From Nocardia farcinica (GTDB lineage: Bacteria; Actinomycetota; Actinomycetes; Mycobacteriales; Mycobacteriaceae), in the NCBI RefSeq assembly GCF_001182745.1, contig NZ_LN868938.1:1798001-1862000 (forward strand): a stretch of DNA of 64,000 nucleotides, given 5' to 3'. The notes under the pieces are model-generated. The model ran no database searches. It saw nothing but the letters and a program-made list of their open reading frames with translations, and was not told the DNA's origin. This document shows, in pieces, positions 42,320-49,550 of this stretch (within the stretch, counting starts at the first letter, position 1; every line of letters begins with the position of its first letter). Made by a program: the position numbers and the translations under genes.

Positions 42320-43354
42320 GTGCCCGACATCAACCGCCGGCTCGTCCTCGCCCGGCGTCCCCAGGGCCGGGTGCGGCCCACCGACCTCGAACTGCGCACC
42401 GTCGCGCTGCCCGAACCCGGACCCGGGCAGGCCCTGGTCCGCAACACGTGGCTGTCGATCGATCCCTCCGTGCGGATCCGCTTCGCCGCCACCACACCGC
42501 GCGGCTATCTGCCGCCGCTGCGCGAGGGCGAACCGCTGGCCGGCCTGGCGCTCGGCGAGGTGGTGGCCTCCCGCCACCCCGGGTTCGCCGTCGGCGATCT
42601 CGTCTCACACACCCTCGGTTACCGCGACTACGCGGTGGTCGGCGCGGACAGCGCCACCATCGGCGGCTACGGGGCGCCGACCAGGATCGACACCGACGGC
42701 CTCCCACCGCAGTGGTTCCTCGGCCCGCTCGGCAGCGCCGGGCTCACCGCCTACGTCGGACTGACCGCGATTCTCGAACTACGACCCGCCGACACCCTGT
42801 GGGTCTCCGCGGCCGCGGGCGCGGTCGGCGGTCTGGCCGCGCAGCTAGCCCGGCTGCGCGGCGCCACCGTGATCGGTTCGGCCGGCGGCCCGGCGAAGGT
42901 GGCGTTCCTGCGCGACGAGCTCGGCATCGCCGCCTTCGACTACCGCGCGTGCCCGCCCGCCGCCGCGCTGGCCGAACTCGCGCCCGCGGGCCTCGACGCC
43001 TACTTCGACAACGTCGGCGGCGAGCACCTCACCGCGGCGTTGGACGCGATGCGCGCCGAGGGCCGGATCGCGCTGTGCGGGGCGGTCGCCGAGTACGACG
43101 GCGCGGGGGCGGCCGGGCCGGGCAACCTGTTCCAGATGGTGTCCAAGCAGCTGCGAATGCGCGGCTTCCGGGCCGGTTCGTTCACCGACCTCGAACCGGC
43201 CATGCGCGCCGAGGTCGCCGCCCACCTGCGCGCGGGCAGGCTGGTACACCGGGAGACGGTGTTCGACGGGCTGGAGCGGGCCGCCGACGCGCTGTGCGCG
43301 ATGCTGGCGGGCGAGACCGTCGGCAAGACACTGTGCCGACTGATCCCCGCGTGA
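42320..43354 (+). CDS. NADP-dependent MDR oxidoreductase (CurA/LTB4 dehydrogenase-like)
   Basis: 344 residues. No zinc-ligand cysteines; the nucleotide motif is AAAGAVGGLAAQLARLRG (near 158-175), followed by YFDNVGGEHLTAALDAM. This is the prostaglandin/leukotriene B4 12-hydroxydehydrogenase subgroup, which reduces alpha-beta unsaturated ketones or aldehydes with NADPH. Start GTG 42320 follows GGAGG. It is the last rightward gene of the island; the convergent epimerase gene begins 4 bp beyond its stop. Confidence 0.87.
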   Translation: MPDINRRLVLARRPQGRVRPTDLELRTVALPEPGPGQALVRNTWLSIDPSVRIRFAATTPRGYLPPLREGEPLAGLALGEVVASRHPGFAVGDLVSHTLGYRDYAVVGADSATIGGYGAPTRIDTDGLPPQWFLGPLGSAGLTAYVGLTAILELRPADTLWVSAAAGAVGGLAAQLARLRGATVIGSAGGPAKVAFLRDELGIAAFDYRACPPAAALAELAPAGLDAYFDNVGGEHLTAALDAMRAEGRIALCGAVAEYDGAGAAGPGNLFQMVSKQLRMRGFRAGSFTDLEPAMRAEVAAHLRAGRLVHRETVFDGLERAADALCAMLAGETVGKTLCRLIPA

Positions 43355-43358
43355 GGGC

Positions 43359-44243
43359 TCACCGCCCCAGGGCCCACCCCAGCGCCGCGGCCAGCGTCTC
43401 GTGCTGGAAGTCGAAGCCGATGCTCTCGAGCACCTTCGGCCGCATCTTGTGCCCGTGCAGCAGTTCCGCTCCGGCTTCGCCGCCGATCAGTTTCAGCACC
43501 GCGCCGGGCAGGACCAGCACGGCGGGGCGGCCCAGCGCCGCGCCGAACGCCTTGGCGAACCGGGCGTTCGTCACCGCTTCGGGGGCGACGAGGTTGACCG
43601 GGCCGCTGACGTCGGCGGTCATCAGGGTGGTCACCGCGGCGAGCCAGTCGGGCAGGGAGATCCACGGCATGTACTGGCGGCCGGAGCCGAAGCGGCCGCC
43701 GAGGCCGAGCTTGAAGATCGGCGACAGCTTGGCGATGACGTCGGAGTCCGTGGCGAGGACGTTGGAGGTGCGCAGCAGCACGACCCGCGTGCCCGCGGCG
43801 CGCGCCGGTTCGGTGGCGGCCTCCCAGTCGCGGCACATGGTGCCGAGGAAATCGCCTGCGGGCGGATCGGATTCGACGACGTCACGCTCACCGGTGTCGC
43901 CGTAGTACCCCGCGGCCGAGGCGTTGAGCAGCACCGGCACGCCCGCGGCCGCGACGGCGCCTGCGAAGATCCGGGTGGTGCCGATGCGGCTGTCCCGCAG
44001 CAGAGCGCGGTATTCGGGCGTCCAGCGCGCGCCGGCGATCGCGGCACCGCAGAGGTTGACGGCGACATCGGCGCCGGACAGGACCGCGGGGTCGAGCCGG
44101 CCGGTGTCCGGCTCCCAGCGGACCTCGCCGGGGGCCGCCGGTTCGCGACGGACCAGGCGGACGACATCGTGACCGTCGGCGCGGAGCCGGGTCGTCAGGT
44201 GATTGCCCAAGAAGCCGGATGATCCGACCATGACGATGCGCAT
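43359..44243 (-). CDS. TIGR01777-family NAD-dependent epimerase/dehydratase
   Basis: 294 residues from ATG 44243 (MRIVMVGSSGFLGNHL); the longer frame to 44276 adds a non-conserved prefix. Atypical extended SDR with GSSGFLG, NLCGAAIAGARW, Ser-Ala-Ala-GYYGD in place of classical YxxxK, and a C-terminal DUF1731 part (RPKVLESIGFDFQHETLAAALGWAL). Related to cell-division inhibitor SulA-like YfcH. Usually a housekeeping gene of uncertain function, so probably not part of the catabolic programme. Confidence 0.88.
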   Translation of the reverse strand: MRIVMVGSSGFLGNHLTTRLRADGHDVVRLVRREPAAPGEVRWEPDTGRLDPAVLSGADVAVNLCGAAIAGARWTPEYRALLRDSRIGTTRIFAGAVAAAGVPVLLNASAAGYYGDTGERDVVESDPPAGDFLGTMCRDWEAATEPARAAGTRVVLLRTSNVLATDSDVIAKLSPIFKLGLGGRFGSGRQYMPWISLPDWLAAVTTLMTADVSGPVNLVAPEAVTNARFAKAFGAALGRPAVLVLPGAVLKLIGGEAGAELLHGHKMRPKVLESIGFDFQHETLAAALGWALGR

Positions 44244-44302
44244 GCCCGCAATTGTGCACCAAGACATTTCGGGCACGCCGGGTGACGTCCCCCGGGCCGC
44301 GC

Positions 44303-44674
44303 TCAGCGGGCCGCGAAGCTCGCCCAGGCCCTGATAACCACCTCGCCCTCCTGGTCGAGACCGGTCAGCGCGACGTCGACGCGGTCCTCGCCGTCCTCGA
44401 CGTAGCGCTGCACGACGTACCCGGAGCAGGTGAGGGTGTCACCGGGCCACAGCGCGCGGGTGCAGCGGGTGCGGAAGCGGCGCACGGTGTCGGCGCCCAG
44501 CCAGCCGGTGGCGAAGGAGGCCAGCAATCCGGCCGCGAGCGGCGCGGCGGCCACCGTGAACTCCTCGGTGGCGACCCGGGATTCGAGCATGCCGGGGTGC
44601 CGGGCGGCGGCGCGGTGGCCGAGGAAATCGGACTCGGTGAGCGGGCCGAACGACACCGGCGCGGGGGCGGTCAC
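44303..44674 (-). CDS. MaoC-like hot-dog half-hydratase (degenerate motif)
   Basis: 123 residues aligning with the C-terminal half of MaoC/ChsH1-like proteins (PLAAGLLASFATGWLG, WPGDTLTCSGYV, ASFAAR). The R-hydratase motif GDxNPxH is absent; the corresponding stretch reads AARHPGML. It probably forms a heteromer with the product of the preceding gene, as in HtdXY and ChsH1-ChsH2 pairs, with catalysis supplied elsewhere or lost. Its start overlaps the preceding stop (ATGA). Confidence 0.7.
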   Translation of the reverse strand: MTAPAPVSFGPLTESDFLGHRAAARHPGMLESRVATEEFTVAAAPLAAGLLASFATGWLGADTVRRFRTRCTRALWPGDTLTCSGYVVQRYVEDGEDRVDVALTGLDQEGEVVIRAWASFAAR

Positions 44675-45081
44675 GACGGCTCTCCGGTCGGCCGGGCGCC
44701 GCGCAGCCAGGATTCGGCGACCAGCCTGCCGGTGCGGTCGAAGTACCTGGTCAGCAGTTCGACGACGGTGACGAGTTCGCCGTGCGCGTCGGGGAGCCGG
44801 TGCACGCGCTCCACCCGTGACTGCGCCCGCAGGCGCTCACCCGCGCGGGGCGGCGGACCGAAGAAGCGGTGGTCCTGCTCGAGCGGGATGCCCGGCCAGT
44901 GCTGGGGCTCGGCGTACTCGCGCGCCGGTCCGAGGCCCGCGGGCAGGAAGGTCGGCGGCACCACCGGACGCTCCGGGTCGACGGCCGTGCCGGTGACGGC
45001 GGCGAACGCGTGCACGGCGGTCGCCTCCGGATGCAGGTCCACCGGTGCGCTGTGCGTCCCGGCCGTCGCGACGTGCGCCAT
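44671..45081 (-). CDS. MaoC N-terminal-domain protein (half-hydratase partner)
   Basis: 136 residues from ATG 45081, with GAAGGG 9 bp upstream; the frame continues upstream to 45249 without family character. Pattern VHAFAAVTGTAVDPERPVVPPTFLPA and HRFFGPPPRAGERLRAQSRVERVHR match the MaoC N-terminal (FAS1_DH-like) hot-dog domain. With the next gene it forms a two-subunit hydratase-like unit for bulky enoyl-CoA esters. Promoter candidate: TACCGT on the minus strand (45114-45119), with the steroid-module motif beginning 29 bp upstream of it. Confidence 0.75.
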   Translation of the reverse strand: MAHVATAGTHSAPVDLHPEATAVHAFAAVTGTAVDPERPVVPPTFLPAGLGPAREYAEPQHWPGIPLEQDHRFFGPPPRAGERLRAQSRVERVHRLPDAHGELVTVVELLTRYFDRTGRLVAESWLRGARPTGEPS

Positions 45082-45148
45082 CGCCACCATCCCTTCGCTC
45101 GTGGATGCGACCCACGGTAGGTGTGCTCGCGCGCCGTGACGCACACCC

Positions 45149-45163
45149 CTCCCGCTGATCGGG
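45149..45163. promoter_or_regulatory. Steroid-module motif, copy 1 (maoC/kshA divergent region)
   Basis: TCCCG-CTGAT-CGGGA, perfect 5-bp arms. It lies 29 bp from a TACCGT -10 candidate for the leftward maoC pair. Confidence 0.65.
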
Positions 45164-45190
45164 AAGCCCCGCGCACCCGGCGGAAAACCT

Positions 45191-45205
45191 GTCCGCTGAC
45201 CGGGA
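45191..45205. promoter_or_regulatory. Steroid-module motif, copy 2 (kshA side)
   Basis: GTCCG-CTGAC-CGGGA within the wider repeat CTGTCC...GGACAG (45189-45208). It lies 79 bp before the kshA start. No TAnnnT box is found at the spacing seen for kstD. Confidence 0.6.
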
Positions 45206-45284
45206 CAGCGGAGTACGCACCGACACCGCCCGGGGACCACCATCGGCATCCATCAGCACAATCCGGTGGAACATGGAGGTTTCG

Positions 45285-46460
45285 ATGCCGGGTCACTCCC
45301 CGAACGGCCGCACAGCCCACGAAGCGGACGAAATCAGGCAGATCGAGGCCGCGCCCGCGCCGACCCGGTTCGCCCGTGGCTGGCACTGCCTCGGCCTGCT
45401 GAAGTCCTTCCAGGACGGCAAGCCGCACGAGATCAAGGCGTTCGGCACCACGCTGGTGGTCTTCCAGTCCGAGACCGACGGCGCACTGCACGTGCTCGAC
45501 GCCTACTGCAGGCACATGGGCGGCAACCTCGCCGACGGCACCATCAAGGGCGACTCGATCGCCTGCCCCTTCCACGACTGGCGCTGGGGCGGCAACGGCC
45601 GCTGCACCGGTATCCCCTACGCCCGCCGGGTGCCGCCGCTGGCCAGGACCCGCTCCTGGCCCACGCTCGAGCGCAACGGCCAGCTCTACATCTGGCACGA
45701 CCCGCAGGGCAGCAAGCCCACCGACGAGGTGACCATCCCCGAGATCGAGGGCTACGGCACCCCGGAATGGACGGACTGGACCTGGAATTCGATGCTGATC
45801 GAGGGCTCGCACTGTCGCGAGATCGTCGACAACGTCGTGGACATGGCGCACTTCTTCTACGTGCACTACGCCTTCCCGCGCTACTTCAAGAACGTCTTCG
45901 AAGGCCACGTCGCCACGCAGTACATGCGCTCGACGCCGCGCCACGACGTCGAGGTGGGCACCAACTACGACGACCCGAACTCCACCCTGCGCTCGGACGC
46001 CTCCTACTTCGGCCCGTCCTACATGATCGACTGGCTCTGGAGCGAGGCGAACGGCATGACGATCGAGACCGTGCTGATCAACTGCCACTACCCGGTGACC
46101 GAGAACTCCTTCGTGCTCCAGTACGGCGCGATGGTGAAGAAGCCGCAGGGCATGTCCGACGAGGACGCCGACGCGATGGCCGCGCAGTTCGCCCGCGGCG
46201 TGGAGGTGGGCTTCGAGCAGGACGTGGCGATCTGGAAGAACAAGGCGCCCATCGACAATCCGCTGCTGTCGGAGGAGGACGGGCCGGTCTACCAGTTGCG
46301 CCGCTGGTACAAGCAGTTCTACGTCGACGTCGAGGACATCACCGAGGACATGACCAAGCGCTTCGAGTTCGAGATCGACACCGAGCGCGCGGTGGCGAGC
46401 TGGGAAGCCGAGGTCGCCGACAACATCGCCCGGGGCGCCGTCCTGGACACCACCCGCTGA
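45285..46460 (+). CDS. kshA: 3-ketosteroid 9-alpha-hydroxylase oxygenase subunit (KshA)
   Basis: 391 residues from ATG 45285 (GGAGG 5 bp upstream). The Rieske [2Fe-2S] ligands are C75-x-H77 and C94-x2-H97 in CRHMGGNLADGT and ACPFHDWRW. The mononuclear iron site is D186-MA-H189-x4-H194 in NVVDMAHFFYVH. Long stretches match my memory of mycobacterial KshA, such as the ARGWHCLG start and the region around YFGPSYMIDWL. KshA hydroxylates C9 of 3-ketosteroids, and with KstD this opens ring B. It needs the reductase KshB, not encoded in this window. It is followed 28 bp later by the HsaA homologue. Confidence 0.9.
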   Translation: MPGHSPNGRTAHEADEIRQIEAAPAPTRFARGWHCLGLLKSFQDGKPHEIKAFGTTLVVFQSETDGALHVLDAYCRHMGGNLADGTIKGDSIACPFHDWRWGGNGRCTGIPYARRVPPLARTRSWPTLERNGQLYIWHDPQGSKPTDEVTIPEIEGYGTPEWTDWTWNSMLIEGSHCREIVDNVVDMAHFFYVHYAFPRYFKNVFEGHVATQYMRSTPRHDVEVGTNYDDPNSTLRSDASYFGPSYMIDWLWSEANGMTIETVLINCHYPVTENSFVLQYGAMVKKPQGMSDEDADAMAAQFARGVEVGFEQDVAIWKNKAPIDNPLLSEEDGPVYQLRRWYKQFYVDVEDITEDMTKRFEFEIDTERAVASWEAEVADNIARGAVLDTTR

Positions 46461-46488
46461 ACCCTCCGACGACAGGAACGACACCCCG

Positions 46489-47667
46489 ATGACCAAGGTT
46501 CTCGACAACATCGCCGCCATCGCCGACCGGCTGCGCGAGCAGTCCCCGGAGGCCGAGCGCCTGGGCCGGCTGCCCGACGACACCGCCAAGCTGCTCAAGT
46601 CGGCCGGTCCGATCCGCCTGCTCCAGCCGAAGAAGTACGGCGGGTTCGAGGCGCACCCGCGGGAATTCGCCGAGACGGTGATGGCCGCGGCCGCGCTCGA
46701 CCCGGCCACCGGCTGGATCTGCGGCATCGTCGGCGTGCACCCGTGGCAGCTGGCCTTCGCCGATCCGAAGGTGCAGGAGGAGGTGTGGGGCGCCGACAAC
46801 GACACGTGGATGGCCTCGCCGTACGCCCCCACCGGCATCGCGCGCCCGGTGGAGGGCGGCTATATCTTCAACGGCCGCTGGCAGTTCAGCTCGGGCACCG
46901 ACCACTGCGACTGGATCTTCCTGGGCGCCATGCTCGGTGATCCGGAGGGCAACATCGCCACCCCGCCGACCATGCTGCACATGATCCTGCCGCGCAGCGA
47001 CTACGAGATCGTCGAGGACTCGTGGAACGTGGTGGGACTCAAGGGCACCGGGTCCAAGGACATCATCGTCAAGGACGCCTTCGTGCCGTCGTACCGGGTG
47101 ATGAACGGCGATCACGTGATCGACGGCACGGCGCAGCGGCAGTACGGCGTCACCGAGACGCTCTACAAGATGCCGTGGTCCAACATGTTCCCGCTCGGCA
47201 TCACCTCCGCGGTGATCGGCATCGCCGAGGGTGCGCTGGCCGCACATCTGGACTACCAGCGCGACCGGGTGGGCGCGCAGGGCACCGCGATCAAGGACGA
47301 CCCCTATGTCCTGTTCGCGGTCGGTGAGGCCGCGGCCGACATCAACGCCGCGCGCCAGGAACTGCTGGCCAACGTCGACCGGATGTGGGATCTGGTCGAC
47401 GCGGGCAAGGAGGTGTCCTTCGCCGACCGGGCCGCGGGCCGGCGCACGCAGGTGCGGGCGGCCTGGCGGGCGGTGATGGCGGTGGACCAGATCTTCGCCC
47501 GCTCCGGCGGCAACGCGCTGCGCATGGACAAGCCGCTCCAGCGGTTCTGGCGGGATGCCCACGCCGGCCTCAACCACGCGATTCACGTGCCGAGCACCGT
47601 CTACCACGCCTCGGCGTTGAGCTCGCTGGGCATCGAGCCGCCCCAGCACCTGCGCTCGATGATCTGA
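46489..47667 (+). CDS. hsaA: HsaA-like flavin-dependent monooxygenase
   Basis: 392 residues, HsaA length. Shared landmarks with HsaA are LLQPKKYGG, GWICGIVGVHPWQLAF, SSGTDHCDW, VVGLKGTGSKDIIVKD and the C-terminal QRFWRDAHAGLNHA. The fold is that of acyl-CoA dehydrogenases, but HsaA uses FMNH2 and O2 to hydroxylate the phenolic ring of the 9,10-secosteroid 3-HSA. It needs the flavin reductase HsaB, not seen here, and hsaC/hsaD are also absent. It follows kshA in one operon ending at the terminator 47687-47728. Confidence 0.82.
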   Translation: MTKVLDNIAAIADRLREQSPEAERLGRLPDDTAKLLKSAGPIRLLQPKKYGGFEAHPREFAETVMAAAALDPATGWICGIVGVHPWQLAFADPKVQEEVWGADNDTWMASPYAPTGIARPVEGGYIFNGRWQFSSGTDHCDWIFLGAMLGDPEGNIATPPTMLHMILPRSDYEIVEDSWNVVGLKGTGSKDIIVKDAFVPSYRVMNGDHVIDGTAQRQYGVTETLYKMPWSNMFPLGITSAVIGIAEGALAAHLDYQRDRVGAQGTAIKDDPYVLFAVGEAAADINAARQELLANVDRMWDLVDAGKEVSFADRAAGRRTQVRAAWRAVMAVDQIFARSGGNALRMDKPLQRFWRDAHAGLNHAIHVPSTVYHASALSSLGIEPPQHLRSMI

Positions 47668-47686
47668 CCGAGTAGTTTCATCCCGA

Positions 47687-47728
47687 GACCCCGGGTCGCG
47701 CCGAAACGGCGCAACCCGGGGTCTTTTT
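47687..47728 (+). terminator. Strong rho-independent terminator after kshA-hsaA
   Basis: GACCCCGGGT (47687-47696) pairs with ACCCGGGGTC (47714-47723), with an inner stem GCGCCG/CGGCGC around AAA, followed by TTTTT. It starts 20 bp after the stop. Confidence 0.95.
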
Positions 47729-47785
47729 GTGATTTTCGTCACGCTTCTTCGATTCTGTGACAGTTACCACATGAAACATGGTACG

Positions 47786-47812
47786 AATAGTCATATGCCT
47801 AATAGGACTATT
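47786..47812. promoter_or_regulatory. Inverted repeats in the IclR promoter
   Basis: AATAGTC (47786-47792) and GACTATT (47806-47812) are 13 bp apart in an unusually AT-rich patch (47729-47815). An imperfect repeat with CATG-AAA-CATG at its centre lies just upstream (47765-47783). These are probable autoregulatory sites for the IclR protein. Confidence 0.55.
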
Positions 47813-47851
47813 GCGTTGGGCATCAGCTCGCAGACCCGCAGGGAGGGCCCC

Positions 47852-48703
47852 ATGAACCACCAGGCCGACACCACCGCCCCCAGTGCCGTGCTCGATCGCG
47901 TCTCGCTCGTGCTCGACGCCTTCGACGGGCCGGGCAGGCTCACCCTCGCCCAGATCGTGCGGCGCACCGGACTACCCCGGTCCTCGGCGCACCGGATGCT
48001 GGACCGGCTGGTCCAGCTGCGCTGGCTGCGCCGCGAGGGTCGCGACTACGTCCTCGGCATCCGCCTGGTCGAACTGGGGTCGCTGGCCGTGCACCAGGAC
48101 CGGCTGCACCGCGCGGCCATGCCGTATCTGCACGAGCTCCATCGCGCGACCGGGTTCCTCGTGCATCTGGCCGTACTCGACGGACCCGACGTGGTGTACC
48201 TGGAGAAGATCGGCGGCCGCCTCTCCGCGGCCGTACCCACCCGCATCGGCGGGCGCAGACCCGCGCACTGTACGGGCGTCGGCAAGGCGCTGCTGGCGTA
48301 CTCGGGCGAGGATCGGCTGGCGGCGCTCGGCACCGATCAGCTCAGCCGCAGCACCAAGTACTCCATCGCCAGCACCGCCCGGCTGCGCAGCGAACTCGAC
48401 AAGATCCGCTCCTACGGCATCGCGCACGAACGCGAGGAGTCGCTGCCCGGCTTCGGCTGCGTGGCCGCGCCGATCGGTGAGGTCGGCGAGGCCGTCGCCG
48501 CGGTGTCGGTGTGCGGACCGGTGGACCGGCTGGCCTTCGACCACCGGCTCACCGCGCCGGTGCGCACCACCGCCCTGGCGATCTGGCGCAATCTCGACGA
48601 CGGCATGTCACGGGTGCATCCGACGCTGCAGCAGGCGCGGCCACTGCCCGGCGGGGTGGCGCGCGCCGCGATGCCGTCTGCGCGTCCGCTCGAATACGCC
48701 TGA
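47852..48703 (+). CDS. IclR-family regulator
   Basis: 283 residues from ATG 47852 (GGGAGG upstream). Winged HTH at about 12-75 (LTLAQIVRRTGLPRSSAHRMLDRLVQLRWLRR) and an IclR effector domain (about 85-255) with GRRPAHCTGVGKALLAY and GFGCVAAPIGEVGEAVAAVSVCGP. IclR regulators often control aromatic or steroid catabolism; KstR3-like roles are imaginable. It is placed between the kshA-hsaA operon and kstD, so it is a candidate for the factor that binds the TCCCG-N5-CGGGA motif (inference). Confidence 0.88.
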   Translation: MNHQADTTAPSAVLDRVSLVLDAFDGPGRLTLAQIVRRTGLPRSSAHRMLDRLVQLRWLRREGRDYVLGIRLVELGSLAVHQDRLHRAAMPYLHELHRATGFLVHLAVLDGPDVVYLEKIGGRLSAAVPTRIGGRRPAHCTGVGKALLAYSGEDRLAALGTDQLSRSTKYSIASTARLRSELDKIRSYGIAHEREESLPGFGCVAAPIGEVGEAVAAVSVCGPVDRLAFDHRLTAPVRTTALAIWRNLDDGMSRVHPTLQQARPLPGGVARAAMPSARPLEYA

Positions 48704-48709
48704 CCGGCG

Positions 48710-49399
48710 TCAGCCCCGTCCGGGCCGCTCGTCCTGTTCCTTGACACGCTGCTCGACCTCGCGCCAGCGGCCCGGGGTCGGGCTGGCGTAGCGGCGGCGC
48801 TCGTCGTGCTCGGCGCCGCGCAGCACCGCGTCGGCGGCGTCGATGCGGTCGATCAGGTCCAGGGCGAGCTCGCGCTGGGTGGCCCAGTACCGCTCGGCCC
48901 ACTCCAGCACGATCTGCGAATACGCCCAGCCCGCCTCCATCTTCGCGGCCTCGGCGTCGACGGCGGCGCGCTTCTCGATGGCGTCCACGTAATCGATGTG
49001 CTCCCGCAGAATCTCCTTCAGCCGCTCCGGGGAGCTGAGATGGCCGAACATGATCCGCAGCATCACGTGGTTCTTGAGCACCGGCTGATCGACCGGGGTG
49101 GTGTTGTGCCAGGCCGTGACGGCCTCGCGCCCGGCGTCGGTGATCCGGTAGAGCCGCCGCCCGCGCATCGCGTTGTCGGCGTCCACGCGGGAGGTGGCCA
49201 GTCCGTGCTGCTCGAGCTTCTTCAGCTCCGAGTAGATCTGGCTGTGCGAGGGGCTCCAGTAGAAGTACCGCAGGCTCCAGTCCGCCCACTTCTTCAGGTC
49301 GTAGCCGGAGATCTCCTCCTCGTAGGAGAGCATGGCGAGCACGGCCCAACTGGTCGGGGGGAGGTTGACCAAGGCTGGTTCCGGTTCGCTCGTCGGCAC
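48710..49399 (-). CDS. PadR-family regulator
   Basis: 229 residues from GTG 49399. The PadR winged helix (about 15-95) contains SWAVLAMLSYEEEISGYDLKKW and SHSQIYSELKKLEQHGLA. A long C-terminal coiled/helical region (about 120-200) follows, as in PadR subfamily 2 (Vir_act_alpha_C). It is divergent from kstD with 151 bp between starts, and its 3' end faces the IclR gene 6 bp away. It is another candidate controller of the steroid module. Confidence 0.87.
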   Translation of the reverse strand: MPTSEPEPALVNLPPTSWAVLAMLSYEEEISGYDLKKWADWSLRYFYWSPSHSQIYSELKKLEQHGLATSRVDADNAMRGRRLYRITDAGREAVTAWHNTTPVDQPVLKNHVMLRIMFGHLSSPERLKEILREHIDYVDAIEKRAAVDAEAAKMEAGWAYSQIVLEWAERYWATQRELALDLIDRIDAADAVLRGAEHDERRRYASPTPGRWREVEQRVKEQDERPGRG

Positions 49400-49440
49400 C
49401 GGGAAATGCTAGCAATCAGGCAATTCACCCGTCCGAGCCC

Positions 49441-49455
49441 AGCCACTCACCGGGA
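49441..49455. promoter_or_regulatory. Steroid-module motif, copy 3 (kstD/padR region)
   Basis: On the minus strand: TCCCG-GTGAG-TGGCT. It lies 11 bp from copy 4. Its sequence closely matches copy 5 in front of the SDR pair. Confidence 0.55.
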
Positions 49456-49466
49456 TACGGCACCCG

Positions 49467-49481
49467 TCCCGGTGACCGGGA
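49467..49481. promoter_or_regulatory. Steroid-module motif, copy 4 (kstD)
   Basis: TCCCG-GTGAC-CGGGA inside a 17-bp perfect palindrome (49466-49482). Exactly 31 bp separate it from the TAGCGT -10 box, the same as in the SDR-pair promoter. Confidence 0.75.
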
Positions 49482-49512
49482 CGAACCGCCCCGCCGGGGG
49501 CCGTACCCGGCT

Positions 49513-49518
49513 TAGCGT
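49513..49518 (+). promoter_or_regulatory. -10 box of kstD
   Basis: TAGCGT, TAnnnT type, 32 bp before the GTG start of kstD. Confidence 0.5.
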
Positions 49519-49550
49519 CGCGGTCGAGCATTCGCATGGGAGGACACACA

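Noticed and set aside
45285..46460. Aromatic ring-hydroxylating dioxygenase alpha subunit
   Set aside because: The extended similarity through the catalytic domain is to KshA, and the neighbours are steroid enzymes.
48700..48713. Terminator between the IclR and PadR genes
   Set aside because: CTGAC-CGGC-GTCAG is only a 5-bp stem and spans both stop codons; too weak to call.
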